This document shows, piece after piece, positions 8,941 through 17,469 of a DNA stretch of 64,000 nucleotides; positions within the stretch are counted from its first letter, which is position 1; each line of letters opens with the position of its first letter. A program made the position numbers and the translations under genes. The notes below the pieces were generated by a model. It made no database searches. It was not told where the DNA came from and worked only from the letters and a program-made list of their open reading frames with translations. Source of the DNA: Bog-756 sp035949055 (GTDB taxonomy: Bacteria > Actinomycetota > Acidimicrobiia > Acidimicrobiales > RAAP-2); assembly GCA_035949055.1 (NCBI GenBank), contig DASZIO010000053.1, positions 62,001-126,000 on the forward strand, read 5' to 3'.

Positions 8941-8990
8941 GGTGTGGCCACTTCAAACCATGAAACCGGTCCCAGGGTGGCGCCACTTCA
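8941..8990. repeat. Pair of similar direct boxes, possible insertion-sequence end
   Basis: GGTGTGGCCACTTCA at 8941-8955 and GGGTGGCGCCACTTCA at 8975-8990 share most bases and lie about 35 bases apart. Repeated boxes of this style occur inside the ends of IS21-type elements. No IS21 genes are seen, so this would be an orphan end at best. Confidence 0.3.
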
Positions 8991-9162
8991 TGGTGTCACT
9001 CCCTCTCCTCGGGTCGCGATGACTGACGCTGGCGATTCGAGCCTCTGCGGACCGCCCGCGAGTGAACAATGAACCCACCCCAGATCCCCCAAATAGTGGT
9101 TGACCTAACATTTGAGGAGAGGGCACTGCGGGGCAGGACCATGAGCGCCCTCTGTGTGGAAC

Positions 9163-9181
9163 ACGCCACTTATTGTGGCGT
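9163..9181. other. Perfect 7-bp hairpin
   Basis: ACGCCAC, loop TTATT, GTGGCGT. There is no T-tract after it on either strand, so it is not a clear terminator. It lies within the non-coding debris upstream of the BTAD regulator. Confidence 0.4.
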
Positions 9182-9386
9182 TCTGGTCCGTTTCGTCGGT
9201 CTGTTTTGAATGGCTCTCGTGCTGCTCCGCGTAGTCCGTTGTTCACTTGCTCAGAACAAGGAGTCGAGTGCTACATTGCGCTCGGAACCTCAGCATGAAC
9301 TCACTTGACGTAGTGGTCGACTGACGGGGGCCTCTGGCATCGCTTCCCTTCACAGGCGCTTCACTACCTACAGCGGGGGGTCAGCG

Positions 9387-10199
9387 ATGCAACGACAAAG
9401 GGCGGAGCCAAGCGAAATGAACAACGTCGTCACGTTGCGGGTGAGGTTGCTCGGCGGATTTCGGGTCGAGCGAAGAGGCGTCCCGATATCTGACTTGGAC
9501 TGGCAGAGGCGCACGGCGAGACAACTCACAAAGCTCCTGGCAACTCGTCCCAGCCACGCCTTGCACAAGGAACAGGTCCTCGACACGTTCTGGCCGAATC
9601 TCGACGTCGAAGTGGCTCGCAGCAGCCTCGCAAAGGCGCTACACGCTGCTCGTCGTGCGCTCGAGCCTGAGCGCCTCCCAAGGCGGGACTCCCCCTATCT
9701 CCACGTGAGGGACGACATGATCACGCTGGATACCGATCACGTCGTAATCGATGCCGACGAGTTCGAGCGGCACGCCAAGAGAGCCCTACGGATGGCGACG
9801 GCGTCCGCGTATGAGACAGCGCTCGCAACCTACAAAGGTGAGTTGCTTCCGGAAGATATCTATGAGGATTGGCCTTCGCAGCGTCGACACTTTCTTGCTG
9901 AGCTGAACGTCCGCTTGCTTGTCGGATTGGCGCAGGCGCTCGAGAACCGTGGTGCCCACATCGAGGCTGTCAACCACCTTTGCAGTGCACTCGAGCAGGA
10001 TCCGACGCGTGAGGACGTGCATCGGGGCCTCATGCGGCTGTACGAGAGGATGGGTGCCCGCGGTCTCGCTCTTCGGCAGTACGAGATCTGCCGGGCTGTT
10101 CTACGACGAGAATTCAACAGAGCACCTGACTGGGAGACCGCTGCGTTGTACGACCACCTTCTCGGTGAACGTGCGCAGCCCACCGTGACGTCGGCGTAG
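9387..10199 (+). CDS. BTAD-domain (SARP-like) transcriptional regulator
   Basis: A 270-residue regulator with an OmpR-type winged-helix DNA-binding region (residues about 15-105, including RRTARQLTKLLATRPSHALH and a DTFWPNLD turn). It is followed by a bacterial transcriptional activation (BTAD) domain made of TPR-like helices (about 110-260). It has no NB-ARC ATPase domain, so it is the short SARP type. A GGGGGG stretch precedes the ATG at 9387; ATG 9417 is an alternative. It lies 17 bases before the large glycosyltransferase fusion on the same strand and probably controls that gene and the GH5 gene behind it. Confidence 0.92.
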   Translation: MQRQRAEPSEMNNVVTLRVRLLGGFRVERRGVPISDLDWQRRTARQLTKLLATRPSHALHKEQVLDTFWPNLDVEVARSSLAKALHAARRALEPERLPRRDSPYLHVRDDMITLDTDHVVIDADEFERHAKRALRMATASAYETALATYKGELLPEDIYEDWPSQRRHFLAELNVRLLVGLAQALENRGAHIEAVNHLCSALEQDPTREDVHRGLMRLYERMGARGLALRQYEICRAVLRREFNRAPDWETAALYDHLLGERAQPTVTSA

Positions 10200-10216
10200 T
10201 CCCGAGCGGGTACCAG

Positions 10217-13200
10217 GTGACGCGTCCAGAGTTGTCCTCCCCCTCGCCGCGCGACGGTCGGTCGCCTCCGCTCGAACAGCCACGGCTCCGGTCACGACTC
10301 GTCGGGATCCTCACCGCGGTCGCCATCGTCGCGTTGGTGCGGGTCCTGCACCGTGTCCCCCCCAAAAGACTCCGCCAGCTCGCACCAAGGGGCCAACCTA
10401 AATGCGACCCGACGAACGAGTGCTGGCTGGTCGCTTCCAACGGCGGCATCTTGTCCTTTGATGACGCCTCGTTCTTCGGCTCGACCGGGGCCGTCCACCT
10501 CAACCCGCCCATCGTGGACAAGGCCTCGAGGCCCCACGGCGGCGGCTACTGGCAGGTGGCCTCCGATGGCGACATTGTCTCCTTCGATGACGCCTCGTTC
10601 TTCGGCTCGACCGGGGCCGTCCACCTCGACCAGCACATCGTGGCCACGGCCTCGCACCCCAACGGCAACGGGAGTGATCGGGCCGAGCTCTTGGAAACTC
10701 AAACCGAAGGGCTCGAGGCCGCGCGATCGCAGTCGCGGCCAGATCTTTCGGCCCCTCACCTCCCCACGAACGTCGAACGACACTGGTTTCGGCCACGACC
10801 TGTCGTCTTCCTGCTCTTTGGGATTGCGGGGTTCGTGGCATGGCGTGTGTACACCACCCCGTTCCTTCTCTACCTCCTTTACGTCGGAGTCTCGCTTTTG
10901 TTCGGGGCCATCGCCGCGACCACTCTGATCTGGATGGTGCATGCTTGGCGTACTCCTAACAGCTTGGCGGAGAGCCGATTCCGTGATGATGGCCTCGAGC
11001 CGATCCACTCCTTCTCGCTGATCGTCCCCGCTCGCCACGAAGAGGCGGTCCTCGAACGAACGCTCGCGCGCATCGTCGCGGGCGATCATCCAGACTTCGA
11101 GGTGATCGTCGTCGTCGGAGACGACGATCCGGCGACTCGCCAAGTGGCAGAACACATGGCCGACCTCCACCCCGAGCTGATCAACGTCATCGTGGACGAC
11201 AGCTCGCCGAAGAACAAGCCGAAGGCACTCAACGCGGCCCTCCCTCATTGCCGAGGCACGGTCACTGGCGTGTTCGATGCCGAGGACGATGTTCATCCCT
11301 TGCTCCTTCGGCGTGTCGACCAATGCTTGCAAAAGACCCATGCCGACATCGTGCAGGCCGGGGTCCAGCTGATGAACTTCCAGTCGAGCTGGTTTACCGT
11401 CCACAGCGTCCTGGAGTACTACTTCTGGTTCCGCAGCCGGCTGCATCTTCATGCTCGACAGCGCTTCGTTCCGCTGGGAGGCAACACCGTCTTCATCCGA
11501 ACAGAGATACTCCGCGCGGTGGGCGGATGGGACCCGGACTGCCTGGCCGAGGACTGTGAGCTCGGCGTACGGCTGAGCTCTCTCGGTGCTCGCACGGTCG
11601 TCTTCTACGAGCCCGAGCTCGTGACGCGCGAAGAGTGCCCGCCGACAATCGATGCATTCGTCCGACAGCGTACCCGTTGGAACCAGGGGTATATCCAGAC
11701 CCTGTCGAAGCGCTACTGGACTCGACTACCCCTTCGGCAACGTGCCCTTGGCGCCTACATCCTTGCCATTCCCTACGCGCTGGCCGTCGCGTGGCTGCTT
11801 GTCCCGATTGCCATCGGCACCGCTGTGGTCGAGAAGGTCCCGGTACCGATCACGCTCATATCCATCCTGCCTGTGCTGCCCATACTGTCCATACTGGTTG
11901 TCGAAGCAGCCGGGCTCGGGGAGTTCTGCCGAGAGTACGGAGAACGGGCCTCGTTCCGTGACTACGTACGACTGGTGGTCGGGCTTCCCCTGTTCCAGGT
12001 CATCTTGGCCTTTGCCGCGGCGCGCGCCGTGACGCGAGAAGCAACAGGCGCGCAAGGCTGGGAGAAGACCACCCATCTGGGCCTGCATCTCGGGCCATCA
12101 CCCAGCGAGGAGGTCGCGCAGTCAAACGGATCATCCCGACTGGCAGCGGTGCAATCGGACCGACAAGAAGTCGTGGCAGCCCGCCGCGCCTGGCCTCGAG
12201 TCGACGAGGCCTTGGTCCCGAGGTCGGCCAGCCTGGACCCGGTCGTCGAGCAGACTGCCGCCGCAATCAGTTCCAGCGCGACCGATCATACGAGCGTCTC
12301 TCGGCATCTCGAGGCCGACCCGGGGCCGGAGCCCAAGGTGTCAGGCAACGGCCACAGCGACTGGCCACCCTTCACCGCTCCCCACTTCCTTCGGGGCGAG
12401 GATGCCGAGCCTCTGTGGATCCGGCTGAACGGCTCGTCCGCACCCGCACCGGCATCGATCTCGGTGCCGAGCCCTTCGCCCGCCGATACCCAGGATTCCG
12501 GACAAAGGCCCCGAGGGCGCCTGCGCCGCATGATCGTGGGAAGGATGGCGAAGTCGGTCGACGTCGTCGTTCAGATTCCTCTCCTCATTGGGGTCGGGCT
12601 GGTTCAGATGACGAACGCAATCCATTGGCCCGGGGTCCTATTCGACGAGGGCACCTACGTCGGCAATGCCTGGGCGGTCGGTCATCGAGGAGAGCTGGCG
12701 TTCTACACGTACACGTACGGCCACCCCCCGCTCGGCTGGCTCTTCATCACCCTCTGGACATCGGTAGGCGGGCTGTTTGGGCACGGGGCATATTCGTTGG
12801 ACGGAGCCCGCGAGCTCATGGGCGTGGTCACCATCGTGAGCTGTTCGCTCCTCTATACGCTGGCCCGGCGACTCCACCTGAACCCGCTCTTCGCGGCTGG
12901 GGCTGTCCTACTGTTCGCGCTGTCCCCGCTCGCTCTCTTCTTCCACCGTGGCGTGCTCCTCGACAACTTCGCCACTGCCTGGGCGATCGCCGCTTTCATG
13001 CTGGCCCGATCGCCGAAGCGCCACTTGTGGGCTTTCGCCGGGAGCGGCGCCTGCTTCGCGGCCAGTGTGCTGTCGAAGGAGACGACGCTGGTCATCCTCC
13101 CGGCGCTGTTGTTGGCTGCATTCCAAAACACGGACTCGCGAACGCGCCGCTACTGCATGACACTCCTCATCTCCTCCTTCCTGCTGGTCGCCTTGGGCTA

Positions 13201-14350
13201 CCCGCTCTACGCGACGCTCAAGGGCGAACTCGTGCCGGGAGCCGGCCACGTCAGCCTCTTCGGTGCCTGGATCACCATGTTGTTCACTCGTGGGGGGACT
13301 GGGAACGTCTTAAACCCACACAGCCTGGCGCACGGGACCGTCACATTCTGGCTAAGCCAAGACTTTTGGCTTGTCGGGGCGGGGCTGATCTTCTCTCCGA
13401 TTGCGCTGGTGTTTCGTAACAGCCGCGCCATCGCGCTGGCGTTCCTGATCCAGATCGCGATCATCCTGCGGCCGGGCTACCTGCCCGCCATGTACGTGAT
13501 CGCGATCTTGCCCTTTGCCGCGCTCATCGTGGCAAGCAGCCTCCAATCGCTGTGGCGCTTCACCATTGGTAAACATCCCCGGCCTCTCCGCGTACCAGGG
13601 GCGGCCACCTGGCGGAGGGTCGTTTCCCGGTTGGCTGCGCTCTTGACCCCGGTGGCGGTCGTCGCGTCGGCCGTAGCAATTGTCCTCTCAGCGGTCGTGG
13701 CAACTCTCTACGTCGCCCCCCGCTGGGCTCGCGCTGATCACGCCGCGGTGACACTCCCTCTGGACGGGCCGGAGCTTGCGACGGAGCAGTGGCTTCTTGC
13801 CCATGTCGGTCACCAACAGCGGGTCATCGTCACCGATGACATCTGGGTCTACCTGATTCAGCACGGCTTCGACTCGCAGCCTGTGCGAGGGGGGTTCAAC
13901 TCGCCGACAGTTGTCTCGTATTGGCCTCTCGACAAGGACCCCGCTGTCACACGGTACTTTCCCGACGGCTGGCGGGAATTCGACTACATCGTGTCGAACG
14001 CGGCCATGCGCGACACTGCGACATTCGTTCCCAACACGGAGCAGGCGCTCGCGCACTCGCGCCTGGTGGCCGGCTTCGGACAGGGAGGTCAGCGGATGGA
14101 GATCCGCGCCATCACTCCGACTCCTCAGAGCGGTGGTGCATTGCCAGGGGCGCTCGAGTACGCAGTCCCCGCCTCGGGAGTTCCGCCGAGCTTGAACGAC
14201 GTCGCACTCACCCTCGGGGTGAACGTCAACGACCTGATCTCGGCAACGAACCGGTATCCAGACGCCCCGACCTGGTGGTACTACGAGGGAAGAAAGCACT
14301 TCGGTTCTCCGCTTCCGACAGGAACCATCCTCCATTACACGAGGAACTAG
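10217..14350 (+). CDS. Giant membrane glycosyltransferase: surface repeats + GT2 + GT39-like + LysM-like tail
   Basis: A 1377-residue multidomain protein. An N-terminal hydrophobic helix (about 28-44) is followed by two 42-residue repeats (about 69-155) of the W-x-VAS-x-G-x-FDDASFFGSTG type, then two membrane helices (about 195-245). A GT2 domain spans about 265-500 with DAEDD (354-358), AEDCELG (444-450) and QRTRWNQG (484-491), the processive-synthase signature. More membrane helices follow, then a low-complexity linker (about 620-780). A second polytopic unit (about 790-1230) has DEGTY (810-814), HRGVLLDN (910-917) and SKETT (953-957), typical of GT39/PMT-like lipid-sugar transferases. The last 65 residues resemble a LysM-like domain. 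It probably makes and modifies an extracellular polysaccharide. Single-gene fusion of GT2 and GT39-type units is unusual. Confidence 0.9.
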   Translation: MTRPELSSPSPRDGRSPPLEQPRLRSRLVGILTAVAIVALVRVLHRVPPKRLRQLAPRGQPKCDPTNECWLVASNGGILSFDDASFFGSTGAVHLNPPIVDKASRPHGGGYWQVASDGDIVSFDDASFFGSTGAVHLDQHIVATASHPNGNGSDRAELLETQTEGLEAARSQSRPDLSAPHLPTNVERHWFRPRPVVFLLFGIAGFVAWRVYTTPFLLYLLYVGVSLLFGAIAATTLIWMVHAWRTPNSLAESRFRDDGLEPIHSFSLIVPARHEEAVLERTLARIVAGDHPDFEVIVVVGDDDPATRQVAEHMADLHPELINVIVDDSSPKNKPKALNAALPHCRGTVTGVFDAEDDVHPLLLRRVDQCLQKTHADIVQAGVQLMNFQSSWFTVHSVLEYYFWFRSRLHLHARQRFVPLGGNTVFIRTEILRAVGGWDPDCLAEDCELGVRLSSLGARTVVFYEPELVTREECPPTIDAFVRQRTRWNQGYIQTLSKRYWTRLPLRQRALGAYILAIPYALAVAWLLVPIAIGTAVVEKVPVPITLISILPVLPILSILVVEAAGLGEFCREYGERASFRDYVRLVVGLPLFQVILAFAAARAVTREATGAQGWEKTTHLGLHLGPSPSEEVAQSNGSSRLAAVQSDRQEVVAARRAWPRVDEALVPRSASLDPVVEQTAAAISSSATDHTSVSRHLEADPGPEPKVSGNGHSDWPPFTAPHFLRGEDAEPLWIRLNGSSAPAPASISVPSPSPADTQDSGQRPRGRLRRMIVGRMAKSVDVVVQIPLLIGVGLVQMTNAIHWPGVLFDEGTYVGNAWAVGHRGELAFYTYTYGHPPLGWLFITLWTSVGGLFGHGAYSLDGARELMGVVTIVSCSLLYTLARRLHLNPLFAAGAVLLFALSPLALFFHRGVLLDNFATAWAIAAFMLARSPKRHLWAFAGSGACFAASVLSKETTLVILPALLLAAFQNTDSRTRRYCMTLLISSFLLVALGYPLYATLKGELVPGAGHVSLFGAWITMLFTRGGTGNVLNPHSLAHGTVTFWLSQDFWLVGAGLIFSPIALVFRNSRAIALAFLIQIAIILRPGYLPAMYVIAILPFAALIVASSLQSLWRFTIGKHPRPLRVPGAATWRRVVSRLAALLTPVAVVASAVAIVLSAVVATLYVAPRWARADHAAVTLPLDGPELATEQWLLAHVGHQQRVIVTDDIWVYLIQHGFDSQPVRGGFNSPTVVSYWPLDKDPAVTRYFPDGWREFDYIVSNAAMRDTATFVPNTEQALAHSRLVAGFGQGGQRMEIRAITPTPQSGGALPGALEYAVPASGVPPSLNDVALTLGVNVNDLISATNRYPDAPTWWYYEGRKHFGSPLPTGTILHYTRN
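10460..10627 (+). repeat. Two identical 42-bp direct repeats inside the giant glycosyltransferase gene
   Basis: Positions 10460-10501 and 10586-10627 are identical over 42 bases, with a 126-bp period (exactly 42 codons). They encode the DDASFFGSTGAVHL part of the surface repeat. Identity at third codon positions points to recent duplication or gene conversion. Confidence 0.85.
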
Positions 14351-14352
14351 CC

Positions 14353-15498
14353 ATGCTGTCTGGACGCCTCGGTGACCGACGGCGAGACGCGTGTGGCCCC
14401 GCTCCCTCGGGCTGGCGTCACGGCGCGGGGTGGCGGCGTCTAGCCCTCCTGTTCTGCCTGACGGCTATGGCGGCGAACGCGGGCTGCTCCGCCCCAGCCA
14501 GTACGGCCCTTCCGGCGTTGCATGTGTCCGGCCACGTGCTCATCGATGCGGCCGGAAAGCCCTTTCGGTTGTTGGGGGTGGACCGCTCCGGCACCGAGTA
14601 CCCGTGCATCCAGGGATGGGGGCTCATCGACGGGCCGACGAGTCCCCAGGAGATCACCCTCATGGCGGCTTGGGGAATCAACGCGGTGCGCATTCCATTG
14701 AATGAGGACTGTTGGCTTGCCATCAACGGCGTCCCTGGCGCGTTCAGCGGAGCGAGATACCGGGCCGCGATCCGGGGGTATGTAGCCCGGTTGCACAAGG
14801 CAGGTCTGTACGTGATCCTCGATCTTCACTGGAACGCACCGGGGAATTCGCCGGCAACGGGCCAGGAGCCGATGGCTGACCTCGACCACGCCCCCGCCTT
14901 TTGGTCGTCGGTGGCTGGAGCCTTCAAGGGCGAATCGTTTGTGCTGTTCGACCTCTACAACGAGCCTCGCGACATCGACTGGCAGTGTTGGCTCGACGGT
15001 TGCACGCTGCCCGAAGGGTGGAGAACCGCCGGCATGCAGACGCTCGTGGACGCGGTACGCGCCACCGGTGCCCGCCAGCCGATCATCGCGACCGGGATCA
15101 ATTCGGGAGCCGACCTCTCATCGTGGCTACGCTACCGACCTCACGATCCGACCAATCAGCTCGTCGCTGGTCTCCATGTCTACAACTTCACCTCCTGCGC
15201 CACCCTGGCCTGCTGGACGGGGTCCGTAGCACCGGTTGCGCGTAAGGTGCCCGTGGTCACCAGCGAGCTCGGCCAGGGTGGCTGCTCGCACTCGTTCATC
15301 GACCAGTTCATGCTGTGGGCCGACAAGACGGGGGTGTCGTACCTCGGCTGGACCTGGAGCCCCTTCGGCTGCGGCGCGCCGGCGCTCATCCAATCGTGGG
15401 ATGGACAGCCCACGCCGTACGGTGAGGGCCTACGCACGCACCTCCTCCAGCTTCAACTCGAGGCCAGAATTGCCTTGACGAAGCCACGTGGTGCCTGA
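14353..15498 (+). CDS. GH5-family glycoside hydrolase (endoglucanase-like), exported
   Basis: A 381-residue secreted protein with a twin-arginine-free signal region (about 28-45, RRLALLFCLTAMAANAGC) whose Cys45 may be lipidated, although the lipobox is weak. The GH5 fold is shown by NWxxR-type WGINAVRIPLNED, LDLHWNAPG, the acid/base YNEP (Glu204) and the nucleophile TSELGQGG (Glu305). GH5 enzymes cut beta-1,4-glucans, mannans and related chains. The ATG at 14353 is two bases after the stop of the glycosyltransferase gene, so the two are probably co-transcribed. This arrangement recalls the cellulase that accompanies cellulose synthase operons. The substrate is inferred only at family level. 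Confidence 0.92.
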   Translation: MLSGRLGDRRRDACGPAPSGWRHGAGWRRLALLFCLTAMAANAGCSAPASTALPALHVSGHVLIDAAGKPFRLLGVDRSGTEYPCIQGWGLIDGPTSPQEITLMAAWGINAVRIPLNEDCWLAINGVPGAFSGARYRAAIRGYVARLHKAGLYVILDLHWNAPGNSPATGQEPMADLDHAPAFWSSVAGAFKGESFVLFDLYNEPRDIDWQCWLDGCTLPEGWRTAGMQTLVDAVRATGARQPIIATGINSGADLSSWLRYRPHDPTNQLVAGLHVYNFTSCATLACWTGSVAPVARKVPVVTSELGQGGCSHSFIDQFMLWADKTGVSYLGWTWSPFGCGAPALIQSWDGQPTPYGEGLRTHLLQLQLEARIALTKPRGA

Positions 15499-15525
15499 CC
15501 GTTCCGACGGCGACCTCGGGAACGG
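15499..15525 (+). terminator. Candidate hairpin terminator after the GH5 gene
   Basis: CCGTTCC (15499-15505) pairs perfectly with GGAACGG (15519-15525) around a 13-base loop, directly after the GH5 stop codon. No T-tract follows, so termination is a guess from position. Confidence 0.35.
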
Positions 15526-15917
15526 TAGTTGGGGGTGTGTGGCCTGAGACCATATCCATACGCGATCTGGGTCGAGGCGAGCCCCATACCCCCCAGGACG
15601 ACGATGGTCGCGGCAGGGCGGCCCGACCGGATTATCGATATTGATGCTCCGGAGGCCGGTTCACTGCTCGCAGTGTTCTGGGTGCGAAGGACCCCGGTCG
15701 GGATCCGCGCTTCCCATGAACACGTGGCTGCCGCTCAGGTTCTTCCGAACGTTTCGATCTAAGGTGGGGCTGCGGGACCAAGCCACCTACGAAGCGTGGA
15801 ACCTGGCTCTGTGAGAGGAGCTGTTCAGGGTCCGTCGGCACGGCCAGGTCAGGCAGCCGGAGGCCACGCCCCGTGTAGGCGCGGAGCGGTCGCCGGCGGC
15901 GACAGAAAGGGAGACTC
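15526..15917. other. Non-coding stretch upstream of cupin gene
   Basis: No supported gene. A 77-codon frame starting with TTG at 15529 has no recognisable domain or ribosome site and is not called. The last bases before 15918 contain AAAGGGAG, the ribosome site of the cupin gene. Confidence 0.5.
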
Positions 15918-16280
15918 ATGGCTGGACTTTCCAAGAAGAACATCAGTCGTCCCGACGAGGTTCGGGAGATGAAGGACGGCAAAGGTCGATTGGAATTGGT
16001 CGACCTTGGTTCGGGACTCATCGCTCGGGCCACGTTCGAGCCTGGTTGGAAGTGGTCGGAGCACGTCAAGCCCATGGCGGGCACCGACAGTTGTCAAGCC
16101 GCCCATGTGGGCTACGTCATCTCAGGACGGATGAAGATCGTCATGGACGACGGCGAAGAGGTTGAAATCGGTCCTGGCGACTTCATGACAGCCGCACCTG
16201 GTCACGATGCCTGGATCATCGGCGACGAGCCCTGTGTGGTCATCGACTGGCAAGGAATGGCCGACTACGCCAAGGGCTGA
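15918..16280 (+). CDS. Small cupin-domain protein
   Basis: A 120-residue single-domain cupin. The two conserved cupin strands are visible: motif 1 around GTDSCQAAHVGYVISGRMKI and motif 2 around EIGPGDFMTAAPGHDAW. The metal-binding histidines are partly kept (His in AHVGYV and in PGHDAW). Cupins of this size are often sugar or small-molecule isomerases, dioxygenases or sensor domains; no specific role is evident. AAAGGGAG precedes the ATG. The 3' end overlaps the convergent methyltransferase gene by 16 bases. Confidence 0.88.
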   Translation: MAGLSKKNISRPDEVREMKDGKGRLELVDLGSGLIARATFEPGWKWSEHVKPMAGTDSCQAAHVGYVISGRMKIVMDDGEEVEIGPGDFMTAAPGHDAWIIGDEPCVVIDWQGMADYAKG

Positions 16281-17062
16281 TCGTCGGAGGATTTGCGGGA
16301 GATGTAGACCTCCAACGGACTGCCCGGATTGCCGTCGAGTCCCAGTCTGCGGTCGTACAGTGGAACGACCTCCGTCGCGAGGCCACTGTTGTCCGAGACG
16401 AAATCCACGAAGTCGTCACCCCACTCCCGGATGACCAGCGATCGCTCGGGGCTATTCGGGCCGCCGTGATAGTCGGGGGGAACCAGGTACTCGATTCCTG
16501 AAGCCGAGGGAGTGGCACGGACGAGCGTTCGGTGGCCGTGATAGATGGGCACCGTGAATACATGTGCGCCGGCGGGACGAAGTACACGAGCTATTTCAGC
16601 CACCGCCCGGTCGGGCCGCAGCACATGTTCGAGTACGTCCTGGGTGATGAGCAAATCGAATGACTCGTCAGCAAAGGTGAGGTCCTCGATGTCCTGGCAT
16701 GAGACATTCCCGACGACCTCGCCAGGTGGCACTTCGGGAAGCAGGTAGCGGGAGCCGGAGTATCCCGCCGACTCTTGCCTGAACTTCCTGGTGGCTGCGC
16801 CACCCGCACCGCACTCGTGCATCGTGACATTTCGCCAGTCGGGGAACCGGCTGTTGAGGACGTGAAGGATCCCCCTCCACCTCGGAAGCGAGTGGCAGCG
16901 CGCGCACAGGTAGTCATTGGCCAGCCAAGGGCCGGTCTCGACAAAAAGGGTCCGATGATCACAGATCAGGCAGTGCCCGAGATTGGCCTTCCCGGCCAGA
17001 GCGAATCGACCGTATCTGCGCAGGCTTTCGAGAGGTGCTGCCGCACCGTGCCACAACGTCAC
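16265..17062 (-). CDS. SAM-dependent methyltransferase with N-terminal zinc-ribbon-like cysteines
   Basis: A 265-residue class I methyltransferase. Four cysteines (CLIC at about 31-34 and CARC at about 53-56) form a zinc-ribbon-like N-terminus. The methyltransferase part shows a degenerate motif I (MHECGAGGAATRKF), then CQDIEDLTFADESFDLLITQDVLEHV, the hallmark of Methyltransf_11-type enzymes found with glycosyltransferase genes. It converges on the cupin gene with a 16-base overlap. A perfect 8-bp hairpin lies 19 bases upstream of its start. The substrate is unknown; a surface sugar or lipid is a guess from the family. Confidence 0.9.
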   Translation of the reverse strand: MTLWHGAAAPLESLRRYGRFALAGKANLGHCLICDHRTLFVETGPWLANDYLCARCHSLPRWRGILHVLNSRFPDWRNVTMHECGAGGAATRKFRQESAGYSGSRYLLPEVPPGEVVGNVSCQDIEDLTFADESFDLLITQDVLEHVLRPDRAVAEIARVLRPAGAHVFTVPIYHGHRTLVRATPSASGIEYLVPPDYHGGPNSPERSLVIREWGDDFVDFVSDNSGLATEVVPLYDRRLGLDGNPGSPLEVYISRKSSDDQPLA

Positions 17063-17080
17063 GGACAGAAGCTAACGCGT

Positions 17081-17101
17081 GGCCGGAGAGACGCTCCGGC
17101 C
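17081..17101. other. Perfect 8-bp hairpin upstream of the methyltransferase gene
   Basis: GGCCGGAG (17081-17088), loop AGACG, CTCCGGCC (17094-17101). It lies between the 3' end of the tmRNA region and the methyltransferase start, both on the minus strand. It could be a 5' leader structure or part of a second terminator for upstream transcription; no T-tract is seen. Confidence 0.4.
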
Positions 17102-17430
17102 AGCCGGCCGACCTGGGCCCTGTCACCCATCCGACGGGCTCCGGGCAGATTGGTATGGCTTCCGACCCGGTCGCGGCCGGGTGGCCGGCTTGCTCCCGGC
17201 AGGTGCCTGCCTCGGCCCGGACGCGGCAGGCGTGGGAGCCGACTCGGCCGGCGCACCTCCGTCGTGAAGACGTCATTGACCGAATCAAATGGTCAGGGAC
17301 CCGCAATGACCCTGCCGCACTGCCCCAGACGAAATGATGCAGCGCGGCCCCGTCGACCGAGCCGCGAACGACGCTGTCTGCGTCAGGTCCTCGTATTCAC
17401 GTCCCGGCGACATCCCGTCGACCCCGACGC
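17102..17430. other. Non-coding stretch between methyltransferase and tmRNA
   Basis: No gene is supported. Open frames crossing it have no domains. It probably holds the methyltransferase promoter on the minus strand, but no clear -35/-10 pair was found. Confidence 0.45.
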
Positions 17431-17435
17431 GAAAC

Positions 17436-17465
17436 CGCCTGACCTGCGGGAAAACAGGCCAGGCG
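17436..17465 (-). terminator. Rho-independent-type terminator of the tmRNA gene
   Basis: On the minus strand CGCCTGGCCTG pairs with CAGGTCAGGCG (11 pairs, one of them G-U) around the loop TTTTCCCG. It begins five bases after the mature tmRNA 3' end and is followed by GGTTTCG. Position and stem strength make it the likely tmRNA terminator. Confidence 0.75.
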
Positions 17466-17469
17466 ATCG

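Larger units (their letters stand above)
8756..9386. other. Non-coding stretch between transposase remnant and BTAD regulator gene
   Basis: No convincing gene is visible; a 97-codon minus-strand ORF (8953-9246) has no recognisable domain. The stretch holds two similar boxes (8941-8955 and 8975-8990, sharing the core CCACTTCA) that resemble the repeated end boxes of insertion sequences. It also holds a perfect hairpin (9163-9181). The remainder looks like decayed mobile DNA plus the upstream region of the regulator gene at 9387. Confidence 0.5.

Noticed and set aside
8953..9246. 97-codon minus-strand frame in the non-coding stretch
   Set aside because: No domain, no ribosome site and overlap with possible IS-end boxes.
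10292..11452. 386-codon minus-strand frame opposite the giant glycosyltransferase
   Set aside because: Shadow of the repeat and GT2 region with no recognisable domain.
15529..15762. 77-codon frame starting with TTG between GH5 and cupin genes
   Set aside because: No domain and no ribosome site; composition is like the surrounding non-coding DNA.
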